Part shown: positions 1 through 6,873 of the stretch, piece after piece
How the letters are laid out: the number at the start of each line of letters is the position of its first letter
How positions within the stretch are numbered: position 1 is the stretch's first letter
IMG/VR virus record: IMGVR_UViG_3300020122_000089
Coordinates: 1-64,000 of that record
Length of the DNA: 64,000 nt
Reading direction: 5' to 3' (one strand)
Source: a virus
Notes under the pieces: model-generated
Seen by the model: the letters and a program-made list of their open reading frames with translations, nothing else
Databases searched by the model: none
Told to the model about the DNA's origin: nothing
Translations under genes and position numbers: made by a program

Positions 1-120
1 ACTTGCGCGGCTCGGACTTGCGCGGCTCGGACTTGCGCGGCTCGGACTTGCGCGGCTCGGACTTGCGCGGCTCGGACTTGCGCGGCTCGGACTTGCGCGA
101 CTCGGACTTGCGCGGCCCGG
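1..120. repeat. 15-bp tandem repeat, about eight copies
   Basis: The unit ACTTGCGCGGCTCGG repeats head to tail from base 1. Units one to six are identical; the last two carry single substitutions (cgcgactcgg, cgcggcccgg). It encodes the pentapeptide repeats and may extend left of the window. Near-perfect DNA identity suggests recent slippage expansion. Confidence 0.9.
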
Positions 121-338
121 ACTTGTTTAGCCTTGGATTCGATCAACGTGGATATCACTTCCTCCTATACTTCGAGCCGAATCCGGTTATCCGTGCCGGG
201 TGTAGGACGTTCAACATTGTAGACGCGGAAAGGCATTGGAACAGCACCCACAATGACAGCCCGATGCTAAAGGCTGAAATCCTCGCAAAGATAGAATACG
301 CAAAGGCGATAATTGCAAGTCGAAAGGGGTTGAAATGA
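1..338 (+). CDS. Pentapeptide-repeat protein, 5' end cut by the window
   Basis: The reading frame is open from base 3 and continues beyond the left edge, so the true start is not visible. The first ~40 residues are eight near-identical S-D-L-R-G units encoded by a 15-bp tandem repeat, matching the A(D/N)LxX pentapeptide pattern that folds as a right-handed square beta-helix. The rest is a non-repeat domain (DQRGYHF, IRAGCRTF, AERHW) of a type I associate with phage pentapeptide proteins. The stop overlaps the next gene's ATG (ATGA), indicating translational coupling. The function is unknown; pentapeptide proteins can mimic DNA or bind partner proteins. Confidence 0.75.
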   Translation, partial: LRGSDLRGSDLRGSDLRGSDLRGSDLRGSDLRDSDLRGPDLFSLGFDQRGYHFLLYFEPNPVIRAGCRTFNIVDAERHWNSTHNDSPMLKAEILAKIEYAKAIIASRKGLK

Positions 339-688
339 CAGTTCAGCAATTACTAGACTCCCTTTCGCTGGTCAGCGACAAATCACTGGAAATCAAGTTA
401 GAGATTACCGATCTTGATGCCCTGAACATTGCTGGATGGATATGCGATTTTGATTCTTCTCATCCGTCAAATGGGAATTGGCAAATCGCCCTTGTCCTTA
501 CCGGCGAAGCTGAGGGCTATCTTACCGGCACAAAGCTACGCGAGACAATGGATCGGCGGCTTGGTGATTCCATAGTTCGCCCGGAATGCGCTCGATGCAG
601 GTCAGAATCAAGGAAGCTGGCTTTGGTAAATAACAATCAAGGGCCCGCCCTGTGCGGGCAGTGCGCGAATGAAGAGGAGGCGCTATGA
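335..688 (+). CDS. Hypothetical protein with C-terminal zinc ribbon
   Basis: A 117-residue protein whose ATG overlaps the previous stop. The C-terminal third has two Cys pairs (CARC and CGQC, about 25 residues apart) typical of a small treble-clef or zinc-ribbon fold. The N-terminal part is acidic and not recognised. It overlaps the next gene by 4 nt, so it belongs to the same rightward operon. No function can be assigned. Confidence 0.7.
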   Translation: MTVQQLLDSLSLVSDKSLEIKLEITDLDALNIAGWICDFDSSHPSNGNWQIALVLTGEAEGYLTGTKLRETMDRRLGDSIVRPECARCRSESRKLALVNNNQGPALCGQCANEEEAL

Positions 689-1017
689 GCGTTAGAGACG
701 AACGATGCGATAGTGGCGGTCATTACGGATGTAATTGTATGCCTGGATTTAGTGATGGGCGGTGCGAAGGTGGATATCATTACGGGTGTTCTTGCTTTAC
801 GCCGACTCCAAATCAAGGGCGAGCACTGCACTCTAGTATCATTGACATCCGCCGCAACGACCACGAGCCCGCCAACTCAAATCAGGTTGAACGCGACAAC
901 CCTACTCCAATAGAAATCAAGAACGAAATAGACCGCAATATGCGGAAGGCGATGCTGGAGGATGATAAGTACGATCCGAACAATGATCCGTGGCCGGGAT
1001 CTTCCGGAAGAAAATAA
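685..1017 (+). CDS. Small Cys-rich protein with duplicated motif
   Basis: A 110-residue protein. The N-terminus holds a duplicated motif of the form RC-(D/E)-G-G-x-H-Y-G-C-x-C at about residues 7-17 and 26-36, with Cys and His spaced as possible metal ligands. The C-terminus ends SSGRK, encoded by a copy of the dispersed palindrome directly before the stop. It has a 4-nt overlap with the upstream gene. Function unknown. Confidence 0.65.
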   Translation: MSVRDERCDSGGHYGCNCMPGFSDGRCEGGYHYGCSCFTPTPNQGRALHSSIIDIRRNDHEPANSNQVERDNPTPIEIKNEIDRNMRKAMLEDDKYDPNNDPWPGSSGRK

Positions 1018-1028
1018 AAGGAGGCAAC

Positions 1029-1355
1029 ATGCAAATCAAAGCGTTCGAGATACGAGACAAAGCAACATTCATTCCTGTTTGCGCGATTAAGATGTCTAGT
1101 GACGACGAAAAGGAGTCGTACCTGCTGCGCCGTGCTGGATTCGTTTCAGGCGATCACGTTGTACTCATGCGGTTTCACGACGATGAGTCGCACTATGATC
1201 CGTTTCGTTGGGATAACCGCCGCACAATGACAACCGCCCATCGGTATATCGCTGAGAATTTCGATTCACTCAAGTCCGGTGATGTCATTGACGTGCGCTT
1301 CATTCTGGGTGAGACAAACGATCCGGCGGCGTCCGAGCGATACTTCACGCCGTAA
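1029..1355 (+). CDS. Conserved phage hypothetical protein
   Basis: A 108-residue protein starting at ATG 1029, chosen because AAGGAGGC lies directly upstream; the longer reading frame from 990 would include the previous gene's palindrome. It is a soluble protein (MQIKAFEIRD, DPFRWDNRRTMTTAHRYI, DVIDVRFILGET) that resembles uncharacterised phage proteins. It is the last gene before an intergenic palindrome and a new promoter. Confidence 0.7.
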   Translation: MQIKAFEIRDKATFIPVCAIKMSSDDEKESYLLRRAGFVSGDHVVLMRFHDDESHYDPFRWDNRRTMTTAHRYIAENFDSLKSGDVIDVRFILGETNDPAASERYFTP

Positions 1356-1383
1356 AATTTCTTCCGGAAGATGAAGATTTACC

Positions 1384-1413
1384 TTGACATTCAGAATGTC
1401 ATCATGCTAGAAT
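1384..1413 (+). promoter_or_regulatory. Sigma70-type promoter for the MoxR operon
   Basis: TTGACA (1384-1389), an 18-nt spacer and TAGAAT (1408-1413). About 50 nt of leader precede ATG 1464, with a strong GGAGG at 1451-1455. This promoter would drive the small Cys-rich gene and the MoxR/VWA module. Confidence 0.75.
1386..1400. promoter_or_regulatory. Candidate operator, perfect inverted repeat over the -35 box
   Basis: GACATTCAGAATGTC is a perfect 6-bp inverted repeat with a 3-nt centre that overlaps the -35 hexamer and the spacer. Such placement is typical of a repressor operator. Its sequence is unrelated to the TTCTTCCGGAAGAA palindrome, one copy of which lies 14 nt upstream. Confidence 0.5.
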
Positions 1414-1463
1414 AGCAGCATTGAAGAGGTTTGAGAAAAGCACGTTAAACGGAGGTGGGTAAA

Positions 1464-1955
1464 ATGTCAGCATCGTACACAAAACTCCGGGACGGGTCTT
1501 GGGGTTTAAGAATTCAAGGATCGGCCCAAAAGGGTCAGTCCGTAATCGTCACAAAGAAATCGGGCGAAACCAAGACGGAGATAGTCGGCAAGATTCTTTG
1601 GTCCATGGAAAACGGCATCACGCTGGTGGCGATAGCGCAAAGCGGTAATAGTCACTCACGCTCTAGTGATGGTCGCCGGAGGGCTGGCTCTTGCGGGTGC
1701 GATTGCGAGGAATGCTCCGAGCGTTGCATGTGTGACCGTTCCTGCAATTGCAGGGGGGGGGTAATATTTATGACTGCTAACACCCCTCGACTCGTTAAGG
1801 CCTCGGAATCTCAATCCGCAGCCATTCAGCAACCGCAAAAAGTACCGCAAGTTCGATTCACTAATTGGGCTACCCAATTCAAGATTGAGCAAGCTAACAG
1901 ACCAAGCCCACAAATGCAATTCAGAAATCTGTTCAAGGAGGAGGTGGCGAACTAA
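1464..1955 (+). CDS. Small basic/Cys-rich protein, possibly two genes fused through a G9 tract
   Basis: A 163-residue frame from ATG 1464 (SD GGAGG at 1451). Residues 1-55 form a small beta domain (DGSWGLRIQG, VIVTKKSGETKTEIVGKI). Residues 75-98 are very Cys-rich (eight Cys). The remaining ~60 residues begin with an internal ATG at 1770 (MTANTPRL). The Cys-rich segment and the tail are joined through nine consecutive G (1753-1761). With eight G the frame would end CNCRGG-stop, and the tail could start at ATG 1770 with the G tract as SD. It overlaps the MoxR gene as TAATG. Confidence 0.65.
   Translation: MSASYTKLRDGSWGLRIQGSAQKGQSVIVTKKSGETKTEIVGKILWSMENGITLVAIAQSGNSHSRSSDGRRRAGSCGCDCEECSERCMCDRSCNCRGGVIFMTANTPRLVKASESQSAAIQQPQKVPQVRFTNWATQFKIEQANRPSPQMQFRNLFKEEVAN
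1753..1761 (+). repeat. Homopolymer G9 tract inside a gene
   Basis: Nine G in a row decide whether the upstream and downstream reading frames are fused (G9) or separated by TAA (G8 or G11). It may be a slippage or phase-variation site, or a sequencing length error. Confidence 0.6.
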
Positions 1956-3097
1956 TGAGTGAAGACGCTACAGTCAAACTCCGCCCACGCGACATTTCAA
2001 CGCTCTTGGCGCATTGTATCAAGCTAAGAAAGCCGATACTGCTGGTTGGTGCTCCCGGCGTTGGGAAAAGCGCACTCGTTGAGCAAGCGGCAAGCGCCGT
2101 CGGTGCGAAAACGATTATCAGCCATCCTGTAGTTGCTGACCCTACTGATGCTAAGGGCCTTCCGTGGCCTGACATGGATAAGCGCACGGCGCACTTTCTT
2201 CCTTTTGGCGAGCTTGCTGAAGCGTTGGCGGCAACTGAACCGACGGTCTGGTTTCTTGACGATCTCGGGCAAGCAAGCCCCGCTGTGCAAGCGAGCTTCA
2301 TGCAGTTGTTATTAGCGCGTCGAATCAATGGGCACGCCCTTCCTGGTTGCGTGACATTCATCGCAGCGACTAATCGCCGCACCGATCGCGCTGGCGTTTC
2401 AGGGATTCTTGAGCCTGTCAAGTCTCGGTTCGCTACGATAGTCGAACTGGAGGTCAACGTCGAAGATTGGTGCGATTGGTATCTTGATACAAATGGATCG
2501 CCCGAAGTGCTGGCGTTCATTCGCAACATTCGCCCTTCGCTTTTGCATGACTTCCACCCTACGGCGGATTTGAGCAACTCCCCCTGTCCGCGAGGATGGG
2601 CAAGTGTTGGTAGCTTTATTAACGCCGGGTTGTCTAAGGATATCGAACTGGCAGCCGTCAGCGGGTGTGTTGGTAAGGGTGCTGCGTCAGAGTTTATCGG
2701 ATATCTTCGGGTTTGGCGCGAATTTCCGCCTCTTGATGCTATTATCGCTGACCCGATGGCTGAGTCGTATAAACGGGATGGCGTTCGGATTGCGGCAATA
2801 CCACCACCAAACAATCCTTCCGCTCGATACGCCCTTGTTGCTGGGCTTGCGACTAAAGCTACCGTGCAAACGCTGCCAAACATCTTGAAGTATACAGAGC
2901 GCCTCTTGAAAGAGGCTGAGGCTGGCGAGTTCGCTGCCCTACTCTTGCGCGACATGCATAGGCGCGACCAAACACTTGTCGCGACGAATGATTGGCTCAA
3001 GATGACATTTAGGCCGCTAGGTAGATTGATAAGCGGAACGGATTTCACTGAGCCGTCAGAATCGAAGGCGGTTACGTCACGTAAAGCTAGGAGGTAA
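1955..3097 (+). CDS. MoxR-family AAA+ ATPase
   Basis: A 380-residue AAA+ protein. Walker A is GAPGVGKS (residues 32-39), Walker B is WFLDDL (around residue 100) and sensor 1 is AATNR. MoxR ATPases act as chaperones or metal-insertase motors paired with a VWA-domain partner. Here the partner is the gene at 4310, with a DUF3150-like gene between them. ATG overlaps the previous stop (TAATG). The substrate is unknown. Confidence 0.85.
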   Translation: MSEDATVKLRPRDISTLLAHCIKLRKPILLVGAPGVGKSALVEQAASAVGAKTIISHPVVADPTDAKGLPWPDMDKRTAHFLPFGELAEALAATEPTVWFLDDLGQASPAVQASFMQLLLARRINGHALPGCVTFIAATNRRTDRAGVSGILEPVKSRFATIVELEVNVEDWCDWYLDTNGSPEVLAFIRNIRPSLLHDFHPTADLSNSPCPRGWASVGSFINAGLSKDIELAAVSGCVGKGAASEFIGYLRVWREFPPLDAIIADPMAESYKRDGVRIAAIPPPNNPSARYALVAGLATKATVQTLPNILKYTERLLKEAEAGEFAALLLRDMHRRDQTLVATNDWLKMTFRPLGRLISGTDFTEPSESKAVTSRKARR

Positions 3098-3103
3098 GCA
3101 GCC

Positions 3104-3301
3104 ATGACGACCATTGAAGAGATCAAGCAAATGCCTATCAGCCTTGAGTCGGTGAAGCTACTCGTTGAATGGGTCTATTCGGACCCAAAACGATGTAGGA
3201 CTCAAGAGTGGATTTTAATGGCGTATTCGCCATTCGGCGAATACATTGTCAGCCCTTGGACGGTCCATGGTGCAGGTAGATTTTGTTACGGGCGCGATTA
3301 A
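3104..3301 (+). CDS. Small hypothetical protein
   Basis: A 65-residue protein preceded by AGGAGGTAAGCAGCC. No family recognised. Its last ~12 residues overlap the next frame (3267-3395), and joining the two frames by a single-base shift would give one continuous ~95-residue protein. It may therefore be the N-terminal half of a frameshifted gene. Confidence 0.55.
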   Translation: MTTIEEIKQMPISLESVKLLVEWVYSDPKRCRTQEWILMAYSPFGEYIVSPWTVHGAGRFCYGRD

Positions 3302-3395
3302 GTGGCTCGTACCAGAAGATACCGTCCTTCCTGAACTTCGTAAGGCCGTAGATGGACACGTTGCGGCGCTGTTCGCAAAGAAGGAGGCGAAATGA
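3267..3395 (+). CDS. Small hypothetical protein overlapping the upstream gene
   Basis: A 42-residue frame (starts MVQVDFVTGAIKWL, ends AALFAKKEAK) filling the otherwise empty stretch 3302-3391. Its TGA overlaps the next ATG (ATGA), and the AAGGAGG inside its end serves as SD for that gene. It has no good SD of its own, so it is either translated by coupling or is the C-terminal part of the preceding protein after a frameshift. Confidence 0.5.
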   Translation: MVQVDFVTGAIKWLVPEDTVLPELRKAVDGHVAALFAKKEAK

Positions 3396-4309
3396 AAGCG
3401 AATTCTTCCGGAAGAAATGGATCGGGCCCTTCTTACGATCTCTCGACACGGGCGATGCTTTCGTCCGTCGAAGTTCACGCCTGGACTGGTCGGCGGATGG
3501 ATAAGAAAGCATCTCAAGATGTTGCCCGCAAGTATGATCTTGGCGAGCGCACTGGAAGGTATTATAAGTGGCTCCTTTTGAAGGACGAAACCGGCGTACC
3601 GCCCGACGAGCTTGTGGCGGTTCATAATGCCGGAAACGCCGCTCGTGTTGTTCACTATGAACATACACTACCTTGGGCCGATGATGGCGCTCGGATTCTC
3701 CCTGTGTCAAATTTTCTTCCGTGGGCTTCGGCGGTACGAGAAAAGCAGTTTGCATTTGATGACGCCGTGAAAGTATTTGTCGAAGCATATCCCGGGTTAA
3801 AGCAGCACACGGAAGAAATCATGACGCATTACAAGCGTGGACTGTTCCGTGCGGATGATTACCCTGACGCTGGCGATCTTGCGAGACGTTTTTCGATGCG
3901 TATCAAGCATTTCCCGTTACCGTCGGCAAATGATTTCCGGGTTGACATTTCAGCGCCTCAAGCGGAGGCTATTCGTCAACAGATTGAGCGCGATTTGCAG
4001 GTTACGGTTCATGATGCTACCGCTGACCTATTCAAAAGGCTTGGCTCTATCGCTGAACGAGTTGCAAAGCTGAGTAACCCTAAAGGATCGGTGCGTGATT
4101 CTCTTGCGGATGACGTTGACGACATGTGCAAGCTGGTTGCTCGATTGAATCTCACGGGCAATCCTACACTGGAAGAGTTTCGATTGCGCGTGGAAAAAGA
4201 GTTGGCGTTTGACCCCGGTACGGTTCGCCGCATGCGTGGCGTTCGGAACTCGCTTGCTTCCCGGGCGGAAAAGATATATGATGATCTTGCAGGTTTCGTG
4301 GGTGAATAA
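3392..4309 (+). CDS. DUF3150-like protein of the MoxR/VWA module
   Basis: A 305-residue protein. The pattern ILPVSNFLPW, then FAFDDAVKVFVEAYPGL, then DDYPDAGDLARRFSMRIKHF, then DFRVD matches what I recall of DUF3150, a phage family encoded beside MoxR-type ATPases. The start at 3392 follows AAGGAGGCGA. Codons 4-8 (NSSGR) are a translated copy of the dispersed palindrome. It lies between the ATPase and the VWA/metallopeptidase gene, so it probably acts with them; the biochemical role is unknown. Confidence 0.7.
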   Translation: MKANSSGRNGSGPSYDLSTRAMLSSVEVHAWTGRRMDKKASQDVARKYDLGERTGRYYKWLLLKDETGVPPDELVAVHNAGNAARVVHYEHTLPWADDGARILPVSNFLPWASAVREKQFAFDDAVKVFVEAYPGLKQHTEEIMTHYKRGLFRADDYPDAGDLARRFSMRIKHFPLPSANDFRVDISAPQAEAIRQQIERDLQVTVHDATADLFKRLGSIAERVAKLSNPKGSVRDSLADDVDDMCKLVARLNLTGNPTLEEFRLRVEKELAFDPGTVRRMRGVRNSLASRAEKIYDDLAGFVGE

Positions 4310-5527
4310 ATGAATGAACAAGTCAAAAAGCGAATGCTGAATGCTAGGGTTCAATTGGTACTAAGAGAGCCCTTCTTCGGATCGTTAGCTTTACGATTAC
4401 AATTCGAGGAGGATTCAAATATGCCAATCCCCTCCATGGCGACTGACGGAGTGAAACTGAAATACGATCCTCAATTCGTAGAATCGCTCTCTCAATTTGA
4501 ACTGATTGGCGTTCTCGCCCATGAGACACTCCACTGCGCCAATCTTCACCCTTGGCGCATAGGTAATCGTGAACAATGGCGTTGGAATGCAGCCGCAGAC
4601 TTTAGCATTAACCCCATCATTCAAGACTGTATCGACACTAATTTAAGATCACCTCAGCAAGTAGTGACAATGAAGCTGCCGCAAGGTGTATTGCTTGATG
4701 ATCGCTTTCGTAATATGTCGGCTGAGCAAATCTATGAACTGCTACCGCCTACGCCTCAGAATCAAGGCGGAGGGGGCTATGGAAAGGGTCCGGGCGGTAT
4801 ACCATCTGAAATGATTGGCGGCGTTCAGCCCCCGCCCGGTGCTGGCGATGATTCTTCCGACAATGGTCAAGGCGGTGGCGGCCATAGCCCCGAGTCGCTA
4901 AAGGCTGATTGGGAAATCGCAACACTTCAAGCAGCGCAAGCGGCAAAAGCGATGGGTAGACTACCGGCCGGGCTTGAACGATTGATTGACTCGATAAAAA
5001 ATCCAAAGGTAGATTGGAGGGCAGTTCTGCGTCGATTTGTTCAGGAATGCGCTCGCAATGATTATACATGGAGACAGCCTTCACGGCGGTATATCGCTTC
5101 TGGATTGTATCTACCATCATTGCAATCTGAGCAAATGTCGCCAATTGTTTTGGCGGTCGATGCAAGCGGCTCTATTGGTGCAAAAGAACTTCAACGATTT
5201 GGTTCTGAAATGCAAAGCATTGTAGAAGAGTGCAAGCCGGAACGTGTTCATGTTATGTGGTGGGATACTAAAGTTCATAGCGTCGATACGTTTGAGCAAG
5301 GCGAACCGCTCGTACTAAAGCCTAAAGGTGGTGGCGGTACTGCGGTTGGCGATGTATTCGATCGTATTGAAAAGGATTGCATTGAACCTGCCTGTTTGAT
5401 AGTCCTCACCGACATGATGATAATGGACCTGAATAGCATTCAAGAACCGGAATACCCAACCCTCTGGGCGTCTACTACTAGACATTATAATGCTCCGTTT
5501 GGTGAGGTGATAGATATATCGGGGTAA
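4310..5527 (+). CDS. VWA-like protein with metallopeptidase-like N-domain (DUF2201 type)
   Basis: A 405-residue protein. The N-terminal domain has a zincin-like HETLH (residues 71-75) followed by WRWNAAADFSINP, as in DUF2201 putative metallopeptidases. A Gly/Pro-rich linker lies at about residues 150-195. The C-terminal VWA-like domain carries the MIDAS motif DASGSIG and a later TDMMI. It starts directly after the upstream stop. The HExxH suggests zinc-dependent hydrolysis, but activity is unproven and the module's target is unknown. Confidence 0.8.
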   Translation: MNEQVKKRMLNARVQLVLREPFFGSLALRLQFEEDSNMPIPSMATDGVKLKYDPQFVESLSQFELIGVLAHETLHCANLHPWRIGNREQWRWNAAADFSINPIIQDCIDTNLRSPQQVVTMKLPQGVLLDDRFRNMSAEQIYELLPPTPQNQGGGGYGKGPGGIPSEMIGGVQPPPGAGDDSSDNGQGGGGHSPESLKADWEIATLQAAQAAKAMGRLPAGLERLIDSIKNPKVDWRAVLRRFVQECARNDYTWRQPSRRYIASGLYLPSLQSEQMSPIVLAVDASGSIGAKELQRFGSEMQSIVEECKPERVHVMWWDTKVHSVDTFEQGEPLVLKPKGGGGTAVGDVFDRIEKDCIEPACLIVLTDMMIMDLNSIQEPEYPTLWASTTRHYNAPFGEVIDISG

Positions 5528-5532
5528 ATTTT

Positions 5533-5676
5533 ATGCGTAATAAACCACAAGACGCTGACTCTTTCGACTGGGCCGAGTTCGAGGATTCATTGGACAAAAT
5601 GGGTGTAGGCGAACAAGATGAGGACTGGATTGATTTATGGATGTTATGGAAAATGACAACCGCCGGTACAAGATAA
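5533..5676 (+). CDS. Small acidic hypothetical protein
   Basis: A 47-residue frame from ATG 5533 to TAA 5674-5676, acidic and Trp-rich (DSFDWAEFEDSLDKMG). It is the last rightward gene before the convergent boundary, starting 5 nt after the VWA gene. A longer frame in another phase at 5637-5870 runs antisense into the methyltransferase and is discarded. Confidence 0.55.
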   Translation: MRNKPQDADSFDWAEFEDSLDKMGVGEQDEDWIDLWMLWKMTTAGTR

Positions 5677-5690
5677 TTCTTCCGGAAGAA
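5677..5690. repeat. Dispersed palindrome at the convergent gene junction
   Basis: The exact TTCTTCCGGAAGAA fills the 15-nt gap between the rightward stop (5676) and the leftward stop (5692). It has no GC-rich stem or T-run, so it does not look like a standard terminator. Confidence 0.9.
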
Positions 5691-5691
5691 T

Positions 5692-6486
5692 CTATCCAAT
5701 CAAATCTAACAGGCTTGGTGTTACGGGACGTTGATTGCGAAGCGTCCCGTATTCTGTTTCTGGCATTTCCGATTCCGAGCTGTTCGTATTTCCTGTCATG
5801 TCTATTACGTTTTGTCCTAGCCTTACGACTGCGGAATAGCAATGCGCCTCCTCGACTTCAATACCTATAGCTCGCAATCCTAAGTCCTTAGCGGCACGAA
5901 GTGTCGTGCCGCTACCTAGAAATGGGTCTAATACAATCCCGCACTTAGGACATAGCGCGTTAAGCCACATACGTATCGGGTCGATAGGCTTTTGAGTAGG
6001 ATGTACCGCTTGGCGTAATTGATTAGGCGTTAATCCAATCCACGAATCAAGGGTGTATCCGCCGCCATACCACTGTCGATCACCTTTATACGACACTAGC
6101 GCCTGCTCAAAGGCGGTAGCAAATTTTGGACGCGGCGTAGGCGGTGGCGCTGATTTAACTATTGTACAAAAATGCCAAGGTACAAATCCACAATCACGAT
6201 GGCGGCTGATAAGCATCTCTAACGCTTCTGGATGGTTGCGTGTGAATTCCAGTAAATAGCCCTGCTTGATATTTACCAAGGGTAGCCATCCTTCAACACT
6301 CACATTATGCACCGCTTCACCCCAATCCTCAATGTCATCTTGGCGTCTGACTATAGCACTACCAGCGGGGATGCCGTAAGGTGGGTCGGTTAAGACTAGA
6401 TCGACGGGTTGTAGCTGCGGGAGGATTTCGCGGCAGTCGCCATGGTAGATGGTGATTCCAGCATGGCTGTAGTAGGGTTTTAACAT
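5692..6486 (-). CDS. Adenine-N6 or cytosine-N4 DNA methyltransferase (DPPY type)
   Basis: A 264-residue amino-methyltransferase. The catalytic motif TDPPYG is near the N-terminus and the SAM-binding motif DPFLGSGTT near the C-terminus, i.e. beta-class order. The start MLKPYYSHAGITIYHGDC is chosen because the palindrome-derived GGAAGAAAAATG lies directly before it and because the paralogue at 62673-63533 begins at the same point. It modifies DNA, probably for restriction evasion or as a solitary phage methylase. Recognition sequence unknown. Confidence 0.85.
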   Translation of the reverse strand: MLKPYYSHAGITIYHGDCREILPQLQPVDLVLTDPPYGIPAGSAIVRRQDDIEDWGEAVHNVSVEGWLPLVNIKQGYLLEFTRNHPEALEMLISRHRDCGFVPWHFCTIVKSAPPPTPRPKFATAFEQALVSYKGDRQWYGGGYTLDSWIGLTPNQLRQAVHPTQKPIDPIRMWLNALCPKCGIVLDPFLGSGTTLRAAKDLGLRAIGIEVEEAHCYSAVVRLGQNVIDMTGNTNSSESEMPETEYGTLRNQRPVTPSLLDLIG

Positions 6487-6671
6487 TTTTCTTCCGGAAG
6501 TATTCTTCTGTCCCTTCGATTGCGCAACCAAACCCGCGGTGCTGCATGGCGCGGGTGGTAATCGCCTAACCCTTTACGCTTCTTGATTATTGCACCTTGT
6601 AGGGTTAAGCCAGCACCTTTAAGGGCGGGGCCTAACACATCGCCAAGCGTCCAAAGCGGTGGCTCTTTAAT
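6480..6671 (-). CDS. Small basic hypothetical protein, start uncertain
   Basis: The frame ends ILPEEKC-stop, the palindrome being translated as LPEE, and overlaps the methyltransferase ATG by 7 nt. No ATG lies after the end of the upstream gene. In-frame candidates are ATT at 6671, which overlaps the upstream TAA, or a GTG further in. The longer ATG at 6803 would overlap the upstream gene by ~140 nt. The protein (LWTLGDVLGPALKG, LTLQGAIIKKRKGLGDY) is unrecognised. Confidence 0.45.
   Translation of the reverse strand: MKEPPLWTLGDVLGPALKGAGLTLQGAIIKKRKGLGDYHPRHAAPRVWLRNRRDRRILPEEKC
6488..6502 (-). promoter_or_regulatory. Palindrome copy serving as Shine-Dalgarno
   Basis: Core CTTCCGGAAG 6491-6500. 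Read leftward it gives GGAAGAAAAATG, placing a GGAAG ribosome site 5 nt before the methyltransferase start. Confidence 0.8.
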
Positions 6672-6867
6672 CCGGCTCGCCTTTAATCCTTGCCTGTTTT
6701 GCGATGGCGGGTTGTTCCGTAAGAAATTCTTGCCAGCATCGTTTACAGCAATCAGAAGGTGACCCGCATTGAAGCATTGACATTTCTGCAACGGGTATAT
6801 CACGGCGCTTACAATGCAGACATGTCATTGTAGTAGCGGTGCGTCTTTCTATTCTACTTAGCCCCAT
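6667..6867 (-). CDS. Small zinc-finger-like protein
   Basis: A 66-residue frame with TCLHC, a later Cys and CCKRC, a probable zinc-binding arrangement. An alternative start is Met14 (MTCLHCKRRD). It lies 6 nt after the upstream methyltransferase-like gene in the leftward operon. Function unknown. Confidence 0.55.
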   Translation of the reverse strand: MGLSRIERRTATTMTCLHCKRRDIPVAEMSMLQCGSPSDCCKRCWQEFLTEQPAIAKQARIKGEPD

Positions 6868-6873
6868 ATAATT

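Noticed and set aside
1-120. CRISPR array
   Set aside because: Units are contiguous 15-bp repeats without spacers and encode pentapeptide repeats.
713-913. 66-residue frame overlapping the Cys-rich gene
   Set aside because: It lacks an SD and coupling, while the 685-1017 frame has an ATGA overlap and a duplicated Cys motif.
5677-5691. Bidirectional terminator between convergent genes
   Set aside because: Only the AT-rich palindrome is present; there is no GC stem, loop of usual size or T-run.
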